The notes beneath the pieces were generated by a model that did not search any database, was not told the origin of the DNA, and was given only the letters and a program-made list of their open reading frames with translations. From Dipylidium caninum (taxonomy: Eukaryota; Platyhelminthes; Cestoda; Cyclophyllidea; Dipylidiidae), in NCBI GenBank assembly GCA_017562135.1, contig QEYB01000377.1, positions 310,001-374,000 of the forward strand: DNA of 64,000 nucleotides, given 5' to 3'. Both the position numbers and the translations under genes were made by a program. The number at the start of each line of letters is the position of its first letter. Position 1 is the stretch's first letter. This document shows, one piece after another, positions 12,914 to 26,016 of this stretch.

Positions 12914-15183
12914 CCGGGTGCCTTGACCAACCACTCGCCTCTGCGGCCTCGCTCCGATCGCGCTCTCGTCTATAAGTCGAGTCGTTGGTGTCACAACCCA
13001 CCTAACTCCTGCAAAAGCTTCCCACTCCCCACGCTCTCTTGTGCATCCCACATTGCGGTCGGAAATCACTCGTCCCTTCCAGCTACTGACTCGACTCTGC
13101 CCCCGCCCCGCCCCCGCCTCTGCCCCCGCCTCTGCCCCCGCCTCTGCCCCCGCCTCTGCCCCCGCCTCTGCCCCTGTCTCCGCCTCTGTCTCTGCCTCTG
13201 CTCTTGCCTCTTTGCGCCTTCCCAGCCGACCTGGTTGTGGCTGAGTGGGTAGGTAAGTGGGTTGGAGGCCTCTCGGATGATACGCTCACGCACCCTGTCG
13301 TGGTGCGCGTGCGTGCAGCGGAGCGTGTGAGTCTCACTGAAGCCCACGCCATTGTGCCAGACACCGGCACCGACTGCGACTTTCACCTCACCAAGTGACG
13401 AGTCGTCGGCCTGTCTAGACGCAGCACATCGACTTGGTCGGCAGACTGGTTGATGGGGCAGGCAGAGGGGAGCCTCTCGATTGCCCTCGGACGCGATCAC
13501 CATCTCGGACATTGGCGCGACGACCTGCGTTCACTCCTTCGCTCGTTCACGTGTTCACCGACGTCCTGCAGGACTCCGTGTGGGCTGCGAGGGCGTTACT
13601 CACCTCCTCCTCCCCCTATTGCTAGAGACGGGGAGCGGCGTTCGGTGGGGTGGGGTGGGGATGGCGACGAGCAGTTGCCAGGTCATTGTTTGGTGGACAG
13701 CTCAGTCGGAGACGCCCCAAGTCTCGCCGCCACACCGGCCACGCCACACCGACCACGCAGTTTGAGGGAGCCGCGTCGTTGCGGTCAACAAAAACCGCAA
13801 TGGAGACAGGCAGGCAGGCAGGCAAGCAGTCAGTCAGTCAGACAGACAGACAGAAGGACAAGCAAGCGGCCGAGCAAACGGGCGGGAAGGCCGGCAGGCA
13901 AGAAGGCAGACAGGCAGGCAGGCAGGCAGGCAGGCAGACAGGGTAGTGGACGGGGAGAGATGACTGTGGTCTTCAGAGCGAGGTGTGACCAGACTTGAGC
14001 TCGGGCATAAACAGTGGAGTCAGTTAATCACAGTCAGAGTCGCGCGCACGCCGCCTTCGTGTTGCCGCCTGTTTACACTTCAAACGCCTGAGCGGATGAA
14101 TTCCTGCCCTCATGGGCACCCACAGATGCACCCACAGATGCTCCGGAGAAATTAATCACCTCAGCATATCATAGACTGTGGACACACAGCGGCAAGCGAT
14201 CTGTCTTTCTCTCTCTCTCCCTCCTTCCTTCCTCTCTCTATCTCTCTCTCTCTCTCTCGACGTGTGTATAAGTGTGTGTGACCTCCACGCGAAATTCGCT
14301 CCACTCCACCGTTCTTGCATCTCACGTTGTGCTCGACGCCAAACTCCTCCTCCGCCCTTTGCTCCCCACCACCGCCACCATCACCTTCACCAAGGCGGTC
14401 TCCACTCGTGCCTGCTGGTGTTTTGCCAGCATCGCCCGTCGGCCATCACCACTTCCACCGCGCCTCCTGCCGATGCCGATGCCGATGCCGATGCCACTGC
14501 CACTGCTGATGCTCGAGTTCGTGCCTCTACAGCCTCCTCCACTCTCGACACCTGACCACGACGCCTCTGACACCGCATCCACACCACATCACGCGGTGGC
14601 ACCATCACCGCGACACTGCCACCACGGCGCTTAACCGAAATAGCAGCAGCAGCAGCAGCAGCAGCAGTGTGACCCAAACAACTGACGTCGTCCTCGCTCA
14701 GCTGCCTCCCTTCGGTTGAGGCGATGGCACTGGCAGAGCCGATCCGCTCTCACTGACACCCCGTGGTTGGGCGGATGTGTATTTGAAGTGGTTGCGACAC
14801 CGACTTGCGTCTTCGGCTGTGGTGGGAGGCGTGACGACACGGTTAGGGATGTGCGAACAAGCGACGCACACACACACACACACACACACACACGGACACG
14901 GACACGCACACACAATGCCGCACTCGGACACACCCACACGCACACACGCACACACGCACGGCACACATACACACACACACACACAAACACGCAAGCAGGT
15001 TACACTTGCCCAACGCCCCGGTCGCCTGATTGGTTGGCAGCTGCTCCATTGTGCACCACTGCAGCGTTTCATCACCCCGACTTTTAAGTATGCAACCCAG
15101 TCTGCCAATCTCCTTCTGTGGGCGGTTTTTTGCCGGACTGGACGCAAAATACCGCCTTCCCTCTTAAAATCATCCGAGTAGAT
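12914..15183 (+). repeat. Left arm of inverted repeat IR2
   Basis: 2,270 bp that recur as reverse complement at 25490-27770. The outer end pairs 12914 with 27770 and the inner end pairs 15183 with 25490. The arms are about 95% alike by eye, with small gaps in the tandem tracts. Contents in order: a 12-bp GC-rich array (about 13095-13185), CAGG/CAGT tetramers (about 13805-13940), (CT)n (about 14200-14262), GATGCC hexamers (about 14470-14497), (AGC)n (about 14641-14668) and (CA)n (about 14865-14995). I see no flanking target-site duplication and no transposase or reverse transcriptase. Confidence 0.92.
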
Positions 15184-16761
15184 GCGTGCGAAAGTGTTCA
15201 AGCCCTGAGTGACTGATCTGCTGGCAAATCGATTTTGCGCGCAATACGCGGTCCGCACGGCCTCGAGCGCTTATCGATTGACAACCAGCAGGTTTAACTT
15301 TGGCCCAACAGTGCCAAAATCCTGGTCTCGGCGAGTGGCACAAGTGTTCAAGTGTATTTTAAACTAATCTAACCTTTTTTCACATCCGTTTTATTACCCT
15401 TCAAGTTTGCATTTGCTCACTTGTGGGCTCGCACGCTCGTGTGCACGCACGCACGCACGTGCACATACGCATGCGCGCGCGCAAGCACGTTCACACGGTA
15501 AGATGGAGAGGCTGAAACAAGTCTACGGTGTGCGCAATTGTGCCAATGTGCAAACGCGTCCTCTTCTCGAATAACTCAATGCCACGTAAGAACATGTCGT
15601 CAATCATCACACGCAAATGCACACGTATACGCACGCTCACACAAAAACACTCGCACACATGCTGTCTTGTGAGACGACAACCGAGAGGTGTAGTGTCTGG
15701 CCTTAACAGCCAGCTCAACCATCAAGCTGACTATTAATAGAGTGCAGATCTGCTGGCAAGGTGGGACGAAGTGACTCCGTCTTCTGTCAGCAGGTTTCTA
15801 ACCACGAGACCCAGACGTAACCTCGCCTTCGTTGTCAAAGTGGTGGCAGGTTGACCTCTGAAGGCGAGATAGGTGCTTGTACTCCACGGGGCTTCTTTGT
15901 GCACTTTTATTGTATAGGTGCATGTGTATCCACACGGTTCATGTACTAATGCGCTGATGATGCTCCTTTTCAGCAGCGCTTCTTACCGCGTATCAGAGAG
16001 GAATCAGCCAATGGAAGGGGCATTTTCAGCCTAGAAATTAAAGCACCCCAACCATTTAAACTCGATAGACGATGGGACTAGTGAGATGTGTGAAGGCAAA
16101 AGGCAAGGGTACCGGCCTCGCATGCCCACTTGTCAGCCAGTCCGAGTTGGAGTATGCGGGAGACGATACGCGTCGAGACGATTTCCTAACGTTTGAAAGG
16201 AGATCATTCGAGCTTCGCCCATGGCAATCCTTTCCACACCCCGAATTATGCACAAATTTGCATGGTCCAGACGCGCATTATGGATAGCCGACGCAAATTC
16301 CACGGGTTGCATTTGCGAAGCCCACGATTAAACAACGGTGACTCACCGACCCACTTTCAGCTGAATCAGCAGATGAAGTCCACTTCTGCCGATGGATATC
16401 TCGCCGCGCAAAATAATAAATACTCTGCCGCCACCACCCCCCGTCGGGAGGCGTCAGTCTACTTCATGTTTACCGATGAGGCGGCACCGGTGGAATCCTC
16501 CCGGAGTCCCACTCGCGGGCCCCGTAGTGCTCGAATTAACTTCTGTGTGCACCTGCAGTGCCTAGGATACACTGCAAAATCGAAGTCAATTGTCACGAGT
16601 GTATTGTTTTGGGGAAGGTTAGTTTGGCAGTCCTCCACCATACTTGCTCTTCGGTTGCCAGCATGGCGAACTTAACCGCGTGACTGCCGACTGACATGGG
16701 CAAGAGGATGGAAAAGGCGACCTGACGACCGATAGACTTGAAGAAGTAAGTCGGTAAGGGA

Positions 16762-16807
16762 ATAAAAGGAAGATTACATACAGGATAAAAGGAAGATTAC
16801 ATACAGG
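16762..16807. repeat. 23-bp tandem duplication
   Basis: Two adjacent identical 23-bp copies (unit starts ATAAAAGGAAG and ends CATACAGG), at 16762-16784 and 16785-16807. Confidence 0.9.
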
Positions 16808-18221
16808 AAATCCTTTCACCTCCAAGTAAAGTTACAGCCTCATTGTTCACAACTGGAGATTAGCGTCTTTTCTACTTTCGGGGGTCGAACTCAGAGCAGA
16901 CGTAGGATAAAAACTGGTTACCCGCCATAAAATCAAGTCATGATTGGTCAAAGTGAAGAATACAATGAAGGGTGTCTGCCTTACCCCAGGAGACGAAAAA
17001 GTCGCGTCGAGACACGCCAGGGGACACCTAGACGCGAGTGCGCTCCGTCTCCATCAAGCCCGTTGTAAACCTCCTAATTCCCATTAGATGGGACAAATTT
17101 CGAAGGCTTTAGCGGCAAACGATCACTCTTCTACCTCAGTTAATATAAATTTCCAAGGCTACTAATGTTAACTCATTTGATTACTCCAAAATCAGTATTT
17201 ACGAAAACCAAGACGGGAATCAACACACCAGCACTTGGAAATGACCTACCACAAGGCCGCGAGCTGATTGGCTCACAATGATGACAAAATCGTATACACT
17301 TCATACGGTCACGGCAAACGCCCGCCTCTTAAAAGACAGACCTCGGAGACTAAATGAACACTCAATCCTCAATCTAAGGCCTCACCGTAAGTAAAACATG
17401 CGAGAAGAGACAGAAATGCAGTGCAAAGAGGCTTTGTTTCGTAGTCGATTGTAGCAACAAAATACCGATTATTAGCACAAAAAGACTTAAAGAAAAGTAA
17501 GGCCGGAAGGTGTTTTGTGTGTGTGTTTGCATGTATTTTAGTGTTCGTGCGCGCAGAAACTTTCCAGGATAGAGTGGAAGAAGGGCAGGACACGGGAGTG
17601 GGGCGGGGCGGGGGGGGATCGGGACGCAGAGAGGAGAAGGGTCGGGTGGGAAAAGAAAACACAACCTAAGGTCCACAATTCACTTCCCTTTCAGTCCACT
17701 TTTCACTCTCGCCAATTTTCATTATCTTAATCGTCATCATCACCATCAACAGGTTCCGCATTATCATTAAATACGTCACAGTAAAAACGTGTAAGCAGTA
17801 AAAAAGGTGGCGAGTAGTTAGAGAAAAGGACAAGTAAGAGGTGGAACGGAGACAACGTAAGTACCTACCATCATTATCTTCAGGGGAGGAGGAAGGGGGG
17901 GACAGGTAGACGGGGCGCGGTGGGGGCAGAGGAAGAGGAGGGTTGGGCGGGGCAGGGTAGGGGACGAAAGCAGATTTTGTGCAAAGGAATGTGCAATAAC
18001 GGCGGTCGTTTCAGAGATCTCGCTCACTATAGACAGACTGACAGCGCGGTAATTTCAATCAAACTGGTGCTAGTAGTAGTGTCGAAGGAAGACAGCTGGA
18101 CGGTATGATGTTGAAAGCAATGCGGTGGTGGCTGCAGGCACGAAGGTGGAAGGGGAGAAAAGGAGAGAGAGAGAGAGAGAGAAGGCGAAAGAGAGACAAA
18201 GTAGGAAAGAGAAGTGAACCA

Positions 18222-18224
18222 GAA

Positions 18225-18299
<75 letters not shown>
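18222..18299. repeat. (GA)n microsatellite downstream of the BEN gene
   Basis: Nearly 80 bp of GA dinucleotides with a few AAA interruptions, about 70 bp beyond the BEN-gene stop codon. On the transcript strand it would read as (CU)n, probably in the 3' UTR. Confidence 0.9.
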
Positions 18300-18371
18300 C
18301 AAAACCGAGAGTGGCGAACTCATCCACCTTCTTTTTTGTAAAAAAACCATAAGGTGTGGCCTCACGGTCGA

Positions 18372-21300
18372 TCAGCTGGCCATTTCAGGGGCCGAGGCCA
18401 GAATGACGGGTGGATCGTGGACAACGGGGGCTGTTGCAGGCACAGAATTGGCCGTTGGTGGTGGTGCGTAAGCCTCTGAAGGAAGGGACGTGAGCATAGC
18501 CGGCGGCGAGGCCAACGGTGTCGGTATGGCCGACGGTAACGGCAGTGGTTGTGGCGGAGGCTGAGGAGCCAGTGAATATCGGGAATTCTTTGCTGGCGGT
18601 GCATTCGCGATGGGATATGCGCCACTCCGACGACGATTCAAAGTGGACTGTCTGGAGAGGTTGCCGGTGGTAGTGGCGGCCGCGGCGGAAGAGGTTAGTG
18701 TGGAAGAGGAAATAGTGCTGGCGGCAGAGGAAGAATTCGAGTGTGACCGTTCCGAATTTGTGGCAATGGCGCCGGAGGGAAGAACGCGACCGAAACGACG
18801 CTCGTCTTTACATTTCTGCGCCATTCGAGCTCGAACGGTGGCCGCTGACTGATTAAAGCGACGGCGCATTTTAGCTGGAAAGGAGAGATGGCGGTAGACA
18901 CTGAAAAGTGGCTACACGAAGACGATCACCGCCACTGTCACACATATGTGACGCCCAAACCTAGTTCCCTTACCAAAGAGCATTTTTTTTCAAATTTACG
19001 GGAGCGTTTCCAAGATTACGCTGTTAGGCTAGAACTCTTCCAGCCAAAAAAACGCAAAAGCGATTGTGACAGGGGTTCCCGACTAGAGTGGAAGCCAGTT
19101 AAAAAACCACCTGCTACCCTCCAAAGTAACATACACCATAGGAGTTGGGATATTTTCGAAAAAAATAGGAACCTACGAGGCGATTTCATCCTCAATAGTG
19201 CGGCAGGAGAGGTGAAAGCCAACATAAAAAGCAGCAGAATGATTTTCCTTATATTAGCATTAATTAAAAGGAGAAGTTTCTCTACACCGGTTCAAATGAC
19301 AACCTCGAGTAACTGACAAGTCGACACTTTCGCAGTAGGTGATGGGTCGACTGACATTTGGTTTGCTGAGGGACCTACTTTTCTCCACTTAGATTGACAG
19401 TGACAGGCGAAGAGAAGGTGGCGCGTATACTCGTGAGCTGAAGGGTTTGTGGTCTCGAGTAGGCATCTCACATCTCCCACCGAGGAATGACGCAGCATGT
19501 CTTGTTTTTAACGAGTGAAAACAAGTTTTACGGGTCAACCAATTGGCATTCCCAATGCTCAGTGCTGCGTGCGAGTGTTTTGCGAACGAATTTCAAAAAA
19601 AAGTCAAAATAATCACCCCAAAGGAGCGGGAGAGGGAGTGGTTAAGGCGGGTTATCTGTTGCATCTTGCGTTGAAGAGGAGTAGTCCCACCGGCAGGGTA
19701 ATAGTCTTCCCTACCAATCCGCAAAACATGCTGTTTCCACCCCAAAATGGCAGTAATCTGAAGGGTAATTTTCAAAAGAATTGCAAAACTCCACTTTTTA
19801 GCCTGATGAAAGTGTAACCACGGAAAGACGGCGAGGCTTCTCAACCAATGAGAGCACTAAAATCACTGTGCGAAAGCTAAGTGCTCCACATTAACCCTTT
19901 AGTGAGCGGAATCCGAAAAAGTGGCGCGAGGGTTCTCAACCAATCACATTTGCTTCTCTCGGCGAGTAGAAGGAGGATATCTCAACAGCCCTGCCCTCCG
20001 CTTCGCTCCGCCCCAGCCCGCACTCTGCACACAGTGCGTGGAGACAACAGGAAGGAGCGGTGGGAAGCGAAAGGAGGTGCCAAGTGGGGGGGTGGGTGAC
20101 CCTGATGGAGCGACAATTTGTCCCAGTCAAACCTACTAAGAATGTCAACGAGCCGGAAACTCTGGGAAAGAGCAATAACCTGTTATAAATAAACGAGGAA
20201 GAGGGGAAAATTGTGGCCACGAAAGGCCAAAGCGAGAGAGGCTGTCACACTGATCGACTTACTGACAACGTAGGCGACAAGGTTGGTGGGGAGGCGTTCG
20301 CGTTGGGAGCCACCACGACCCAGCACCGTGGAATTGGCCATCTGGTCTCGCGAAAACAGACAGGCCATGAGGGCGCACGTAGCTCGAGTCCACTCGTTCG
20401 TCTCGATGTAGTACTTCCAGTTCCGGCTCGAGGTAACTTGGGGATTTTGGGCCAACTAAAATGGACATTGGAGTGAAGACCGCGATCTTCCCACCACCAC
20501 CACAACGACACTGGAACATGTGTTCTCCGTGCCGAAACCGAGTTCAGTTTTAGGAGTCGACCAGTGACTACCATATGCCGATGAAACACATCTGGTGCGC
20601 CTTGAATAATGGACAACGACGTCTGGCGACTGGAAAAGGCACATGACAGGAGTGTTGGCGTCACATGAGGCCAAGGGGTTTCGGTAGCGTCTCTCTGTGC
20701 GTAAAACTGAACCAGTAATAAATTTGGATTCGGGCGAAAGGATGAAATCAACGCCTATTTCTGGCGACGTCGAGGAGCGGGTCGGCAGATCGGGACGGTT
20801 GGCCAGTCTGCCAGGCAGTCATTGTGAAACCATCAGGGTGGAAAGGTCGGTTCGCCCCTCCTCACCATTCGAAACCGTGGTGTGGAATGACGTCGCACAG
20901 ACGCGATGTGACACACACTTCGACACCAGCATCGCCTGACCAAAGCCTCACTCGGAAACCGCGCATTTGACGCCAGACGGTACCGGGAAGGAGAGGGCAG
21001 ACGAGGAAGTAACCTGGCTCATCTTCACGTCTCAAGGGCTGTCGAGGCGCACGGACACCCACAGACGCCATGCGCCCTCGACACACACCCACAAACCCGC
21101 CCGCCCCAGGCACCGAATAAAGCGACCCAGCGAATACCAGCGGCCACGAGAACGGGGAACAGAAAAGCGGTCAACAGACCTTCTTCGCCATCTTGAGGAG
21201 GCGACATGACAAACTACGTCGCGACGCGCGAGACAGGTAGATCGAGCTGGGAGACAGGAGATTACCGAGCCTTGGCGGCTTTTTCACCTCTCACTTCACA

Positions 21301-23741
21301 CAGACAACGAGCAGCAGACAGGCGACTCGAGGGAGCTGCACACACCGCCACCGATGCACAACCGAGGTGGTGGAGACACCCGACCCACAAGCAGTGGACC
21401 ACATCGCCCACCCTCGGCGTGGGAGGAGCACGCCGTCGACGCCGTCGACGCGGTCGGTGCCTGCGGGGGCGAAAACCCCCTGGTCGCAACCGACAACGCA
21501 CGTCGCATCCGAGGCTGGGTCACACGTTCAAATGGGTGGAAGGGCGTCGGCATCGCGACTTGCTGCGACATCGTCTTGACACACCCACAGTGCAGTTTTA
21601 AGCTCCATGTTGAGCCCGGTGACCCCAGGACACCCACCATCTTCGTGTCTTGAGGGTGGTGTGACGGTGCTGCACTCAAAAGTAAAACTACTTTCATGAA
21701 AACAGAAAAGCACGCGTTTGGCAGAACTTCACAAAGTAGAGTTGGTAAAGGGAATTTCGATTTTCAGAGGAGTTCTAAAATAATTGATCCAAATGCCATC
21801 CGAAAATCGATTTTTGAAAGGACTGATCCCCATGGGGTACATTTCAATCTAACATTTCAAATTAGATGTAAAATAAAAAAAGCGTGAATCAATGGGCTAT
21901 AAACCTCCCGTAAACGAGACGATGAAGGCGCACAAATTGGCAGGTTTAAAGCACACATTAAAGACGATTTATCAGGTTAGCCCCACTAAAACGTGTGTAT
22001 AATCGAGAAAAAGGAGTGAAGAGAGAAATAGTTGAGCTAGCTACAGTACAAGAAAAAGGTCGGCCTTTGCTTCGCTTTAACGGAGGTAGAACTTCTTGCC
22101 AGACGTAATGATCTGCCCTTGGCTTGGCCAAGGGACAGAAGGCCTCAAGGTGAAGGGCAGAGAGGAAGAGAGGGCTAGGCATACCTACGAAAAATAATGC
22201 AAGCCTCAACGAGTGCCCACTCTTTAATCAATGCGCTTGGTTAGGTGCTAATTAGTATTCACATTTACGTTGATGTTGTCATGACAACGTGCACAAACTA
22301 GGTTGCACACACAGCAACACGAAATTTGGTTCTCTACCTCCTTTAAGGATAATAATTATGTAGACTCGAAAGTCTACAATGGCACAGAATGAGATGGGGA
22401 AAAAAGGTCTCGACATTATGAAGCGCATTGACATTGCCACTCTTGTCATTGTTGCTGGAGCTTGCCTAAATCAGTAGACTCGGATAGCCTTTGACAAAAC
22501 AAGACTACGACGAAAGGGGTAATCCATTTTGGGTAAAAGATTGACATGGCCCACTCGCAGTCTAATTTAACTGAAGAGGCCACAAGAAGTTGACAAGGTA
22601 GGCTCAATTGTCGGTATCTGGCATTTTTTCAGATCACACCCACCAGAAGAATTCACAGCGGAGGTGTTGAAAGTGAAAATGAGACTACAGGGTAAGGCAA
22701 GTACTGAAATTACCTTGCACCTCAAAATCAATTGCAAGTCAAATCGGCACTGGAAAAGTGTGCACAAGTAATTGACACCAATCTGCCTATTAATGTGTAT
22801 ATTTACGCAGTTACGTACCTGTTTGATTTAGTAGACTAAACAAGTGACATATGAACAAATTATTGAGACATACAAAGAGAGAGGGAGAGAGATGGAAACA
22901 GTGTTAACCAAAATAAAGCGCAAATTCTTTTTACCATATCATCAATCTCCTTGACATCTTCTTCGGATAACTCGTACAACCCGTCGTCGGAGCCGGAAGA
23001 AGGAACAGCAGCCTGTCTCTGATCTTCGTGCCGTCGACTGCCTGAGGTTGAAGAATTATGGTTGGAGCTACTATTGGTGGTATTGGTAACGACACCGCTA
23101 CCACCGTGGTGACCGGTATTAGGCATAATAGTTTGGGGGACGGATTTAATGGTGTATCCCATTTCTGAGGTGGGTGGATAGGCGGGAATGGTGTCCGAAC
23201 GCACAGACAACATTGAATCAGTGGACAAAGTGGACTCGCTGGCCGGTCCACCGTCTCCGTAGCTTATAGTTTCAGCTGCGGTCGGCGCGAGGACGGCGAC
23301 GGGAGGAGGAGGATGAGGTACAGATTGGAGAAAAAAAGATCCGTTTTCCGGGCCACGAGGGCAGCTAGGAGGAGATGAGACAGGGATGGGATTGAGGTAA
23401 GCTGTCATTGGCAGAGCAGTGGCAGAAGACACAGAAATGTGTGGAGGTTGCTGCGGAGGTTGCGGACAGCCAGAAACGGCCCAGTATGGATCTCCGGCAT
23501 GATATCGGACGGGTTGAGCCTGGGCTAGGGCGGGATAATAGGGGTTCTTTGAAGAAACTATAACTCCAGTTTGGGGACCGGTAGAAGCTAGAGGCACACT
23601 ATTGGTTTCAGGATGGATGTAGCTAGGTTGCGAGAAATTAGGATCTTCCGTAAGGTCGTAGGCAACTGCGAGGGCGGCTCCCAAACCCAAGCTACTGGCG
23701 GAAGTCTCGTTGGCATTTTGTGATTCCGTTATAGATTCCAT
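18372..23741 (-). CDS. BEN-domain protein, three exons, 500 aa
   Basis: Exons in transcript order: 23741-22935, 20455-20263, 18874-18372, all with GT-AG borders. Lengths 807+193+503 sum exactly to 501 codons with no stop, which supports the model. Residues 1-269 are low-complexity, rich in Ser, Pro, Gln and Gly, ending in an acidic EEDVKEIDDM stretch. Residues about 280-355 (exon 2 into exon 3) resemble a BEN domain: an RNWKYY start, then the helix ALMACLFSRDQMANSTVLGR, then a basic helix with KMRRRFNQS. The tail is Ser/Ala/Pro-rich. BEN domains bind DNA or protein partners in chromatin and transcriptional repression, so a nuclear role is inferred. The start (ACCAAATGG context) is the first ATG of the exon; an acceptor-like TTTACAG just upstream suggests a 5' UTR intron. 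The whole gene sits between the IR2 arms. Confidence 0.72.
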
Positions 23742-24989
23742 TTGGTAAACTGTAAACAGGCGACAAACGCTGCAAGCTCAAATCTGCATTCAGATATCAA
23801 ACGAAATAATTAAGAATAAAATCTATAGTAAGAGAATCTATAAATTTGTAAAAAGTGTGGGAAAATTGTTGAACTAATCAAATCAACGACGGTGCTAAAA
23901 AACAGTGAGAGAAGATAGTAGAGGATCATGGGACAGTTTAAAACTATCAAATTTGATGTAGGTTTAATGAAAAAATAACCTTAAGCGAGGATCATTCAGA
24001 CCGCGTTTCTGCGAGCGACAGAGATTTACCACCTGATAAAAAAGTGCCGTTTTCTAATTGGCCGGTAATTATAAACAATTAGTTATCAAGGTCGAATTTG
24101 TTTAGTAAACTGTATATAAAGTTTTCATTCTGTGGAGTACAAGCTCTTAACTTGCAAACAAACGGATAAAGCTTATTTTTACAAAATGGATATATAATTA
24201 ATTTGGCTTTGTTATTTTAGGCGCTAAATTTTTTTAGCACAATGAAGATTTTGCTGACCGCTTATAGACTGATTGTTTACCTACTAATATTTGTATGGCC
24301 ATAGTTTGTACTGGCTTTGTAATCTTTCATCACCAACGTACGTTACGTTTATAATGGGAGTTGACTTGGTTAGGTGAACGATCCTCTCACACTTTCAATC
24401 TGACAATCCCAAAGCTGTCGTTGGATAGCCGCTCTCCCAGGCTCTCTGATCTTTTCTCGTCAATGTTGCTTCTTTACCACTGACTATCCTACTGGCTGAT
24501 ATCCACGTTAGCATTTTACTGCAAACTTGCTACCACATTCTGTTGAATAAAATTAACGCTCGGGTTGCCCGGCAGCACAGCATTATTGCCCAGAAAGCGA
24601 TCCAAAACATATAACTGCGGTAGGACAGGAAAGCTATAATCTAAACTAATATTGCGAACAGCGGTTGAGAGAATTATTATTGTGTCAAATTAACTTATCA
24701 CTATTTAGAAATATACTTGAAGTCAACTTTACATTGCCACCGCTTATGGTTGCGGGCGGCAAGATAAAAAGGCTAAAAAGGGAGCGACGCGACAACACTC
24801 GAACCAGAAAAAGGAATCAACTTTATCCCAATGGCTCCGGTAAAACAGCCCAGCCGTCTAGCAACCAGATTGCCGTCTACAATTACCAGGGAATCAGTAT
24901 GATAAGAGAAAAAGCTCAAGGGTCGCAATGTCTAAATGACGACAAAATATCTACTCGAGCCGATGGAAAATAGCGTTTCAGTTAGTTTT
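23742..24989. other. Short AT-rich interval between two minus-strand genes
   Basis: 1.25 kb between the BEN-gene start and the CCDC148-like stop codon. It must hold the BEN promoter and the CCDC148-like 3' UTR. I see no exon. A plus-strand open frame at 24665-24973 has no recognisable motif. Confidence 0.5.
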
Positions 24990-25983
24990 CTACGTTTTGG
25001 CTTCAAGGTTGAATATGTCAGACCGCGGCAGTTTGGGCTGAGGTCTTCTGGATGGACGTGGCGGTGCTTCCATAGGTGAGATCTGTAGAAGCCGTGGTGG
25101 TGGATGGGGCAATGGTATGTGAGCAAAAATATCCCGTGCATAATTGGAATTCAACAGACCCGCCTCAAAGAGGGCTGTAGAGATGCGAGTTCGACGATCC
25201 CGTTGCAGCTGGTCTTCTGTAAATGTGGTGATTGGTTTCGACGAGAAAGTGGGAGTTTGCAAGAAAGCACTAGTCTTTATCTGGCCTGAGTCCGTGGTTA
25301 CTGCCTCCAAACGATGACGCCACGCCTGACAAGGATAAATAAAGAGATTAAGCGGTTAAATTGGTCTGCCCAAAGTCAATGCAAGTGCATTAAGTTGCTC
25401 TAACCCCACCGGATGAGAAAAAACAGATGGCATGAGAATAAAGAAACAGCAACCGGTACCCAAATCCACCCTTCAAGGCAATCACACTTATCTACTCGGG
25501 TGATTTAAAAAGGAAGGCGGTATTTTGCGTCCAGTCCGGCAAAAAACCGCCCACAGAAGGAGATTGGCAGACTGGGTTGCATACTTAAAAGTCGGGGTGA
25601 TGAAACGCTGCAGTGGTGCACAATGGAGCAGCTGCCAACCAATCAGGCGACCGGGGCGTTGGGCAAGTGTAACCTGCTTGCGTGTTTGTGTGTGTGTGTG
25701 TGTATGTGTGCTGTGCGTGTGTGCGTGTGTGCGTGTGGGTGTGTCCGAGTGCGGCATTGTGTGTGTGTGTGCGTGTGTGTGTGTGCGTCGCTTGTTCGCA
25801 CATCCCTAACCGTGTCGTCACGCCTCCCACCACAGCCGAAGACGCAAGTCGGTGTCGCAACCACTTCAAATACACATCCGCCCAACCACGGGGTGTCAGT
25901 GAGAGCGGATCGGCTCTGCCAGTGCCATCGCCTCAACCGAAGGGAGGCAGCTGAGCGAGGACGACGTCAGTTGTTTGGGTCAC

Positions 25984-26016
<33 letters not shown>

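Larger units (their letters stand above)
15184..18371. other. Intergenic or 3' flank of the BEN gene, no gene supported
   Basis: 3.2 kb between the left IR2 arm and the last BEN-gene exon. It contains alternating pyrimidine/purine runs near 15430-15490, a 23-bp tandem duplication at 16762-16807, a G-rich run near 17595-17625 and a long (GA)n tract at 18222-18299. A plus-strand open frame at 16193-16675 has a plausible-looking middle part but no splice context or family I recognise. Confidence 0.6.

Noticed and set aside
13805..13940. Regularly spaced CAGG/CAGT/CAGA repeats considered as an array-type element
   Set aside because: They are simple tetranucleotide microsatellites without spacers; this is animal DNA, and no CRISPR is present.
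14631..15258. Cys/Val-rich open frames on the IR2 arm, also at 25623-26180
   Set aside because: They read through (CA)n/(TG)n microsatellites; both frames and strands are open for trivial reasons.
16193..16675. 160-codon plus-strand open frame with a plausible middle section
   Set aside because: No family resemblance, no usable splice sites around it and no supporting neighbour; kept only as a remark.
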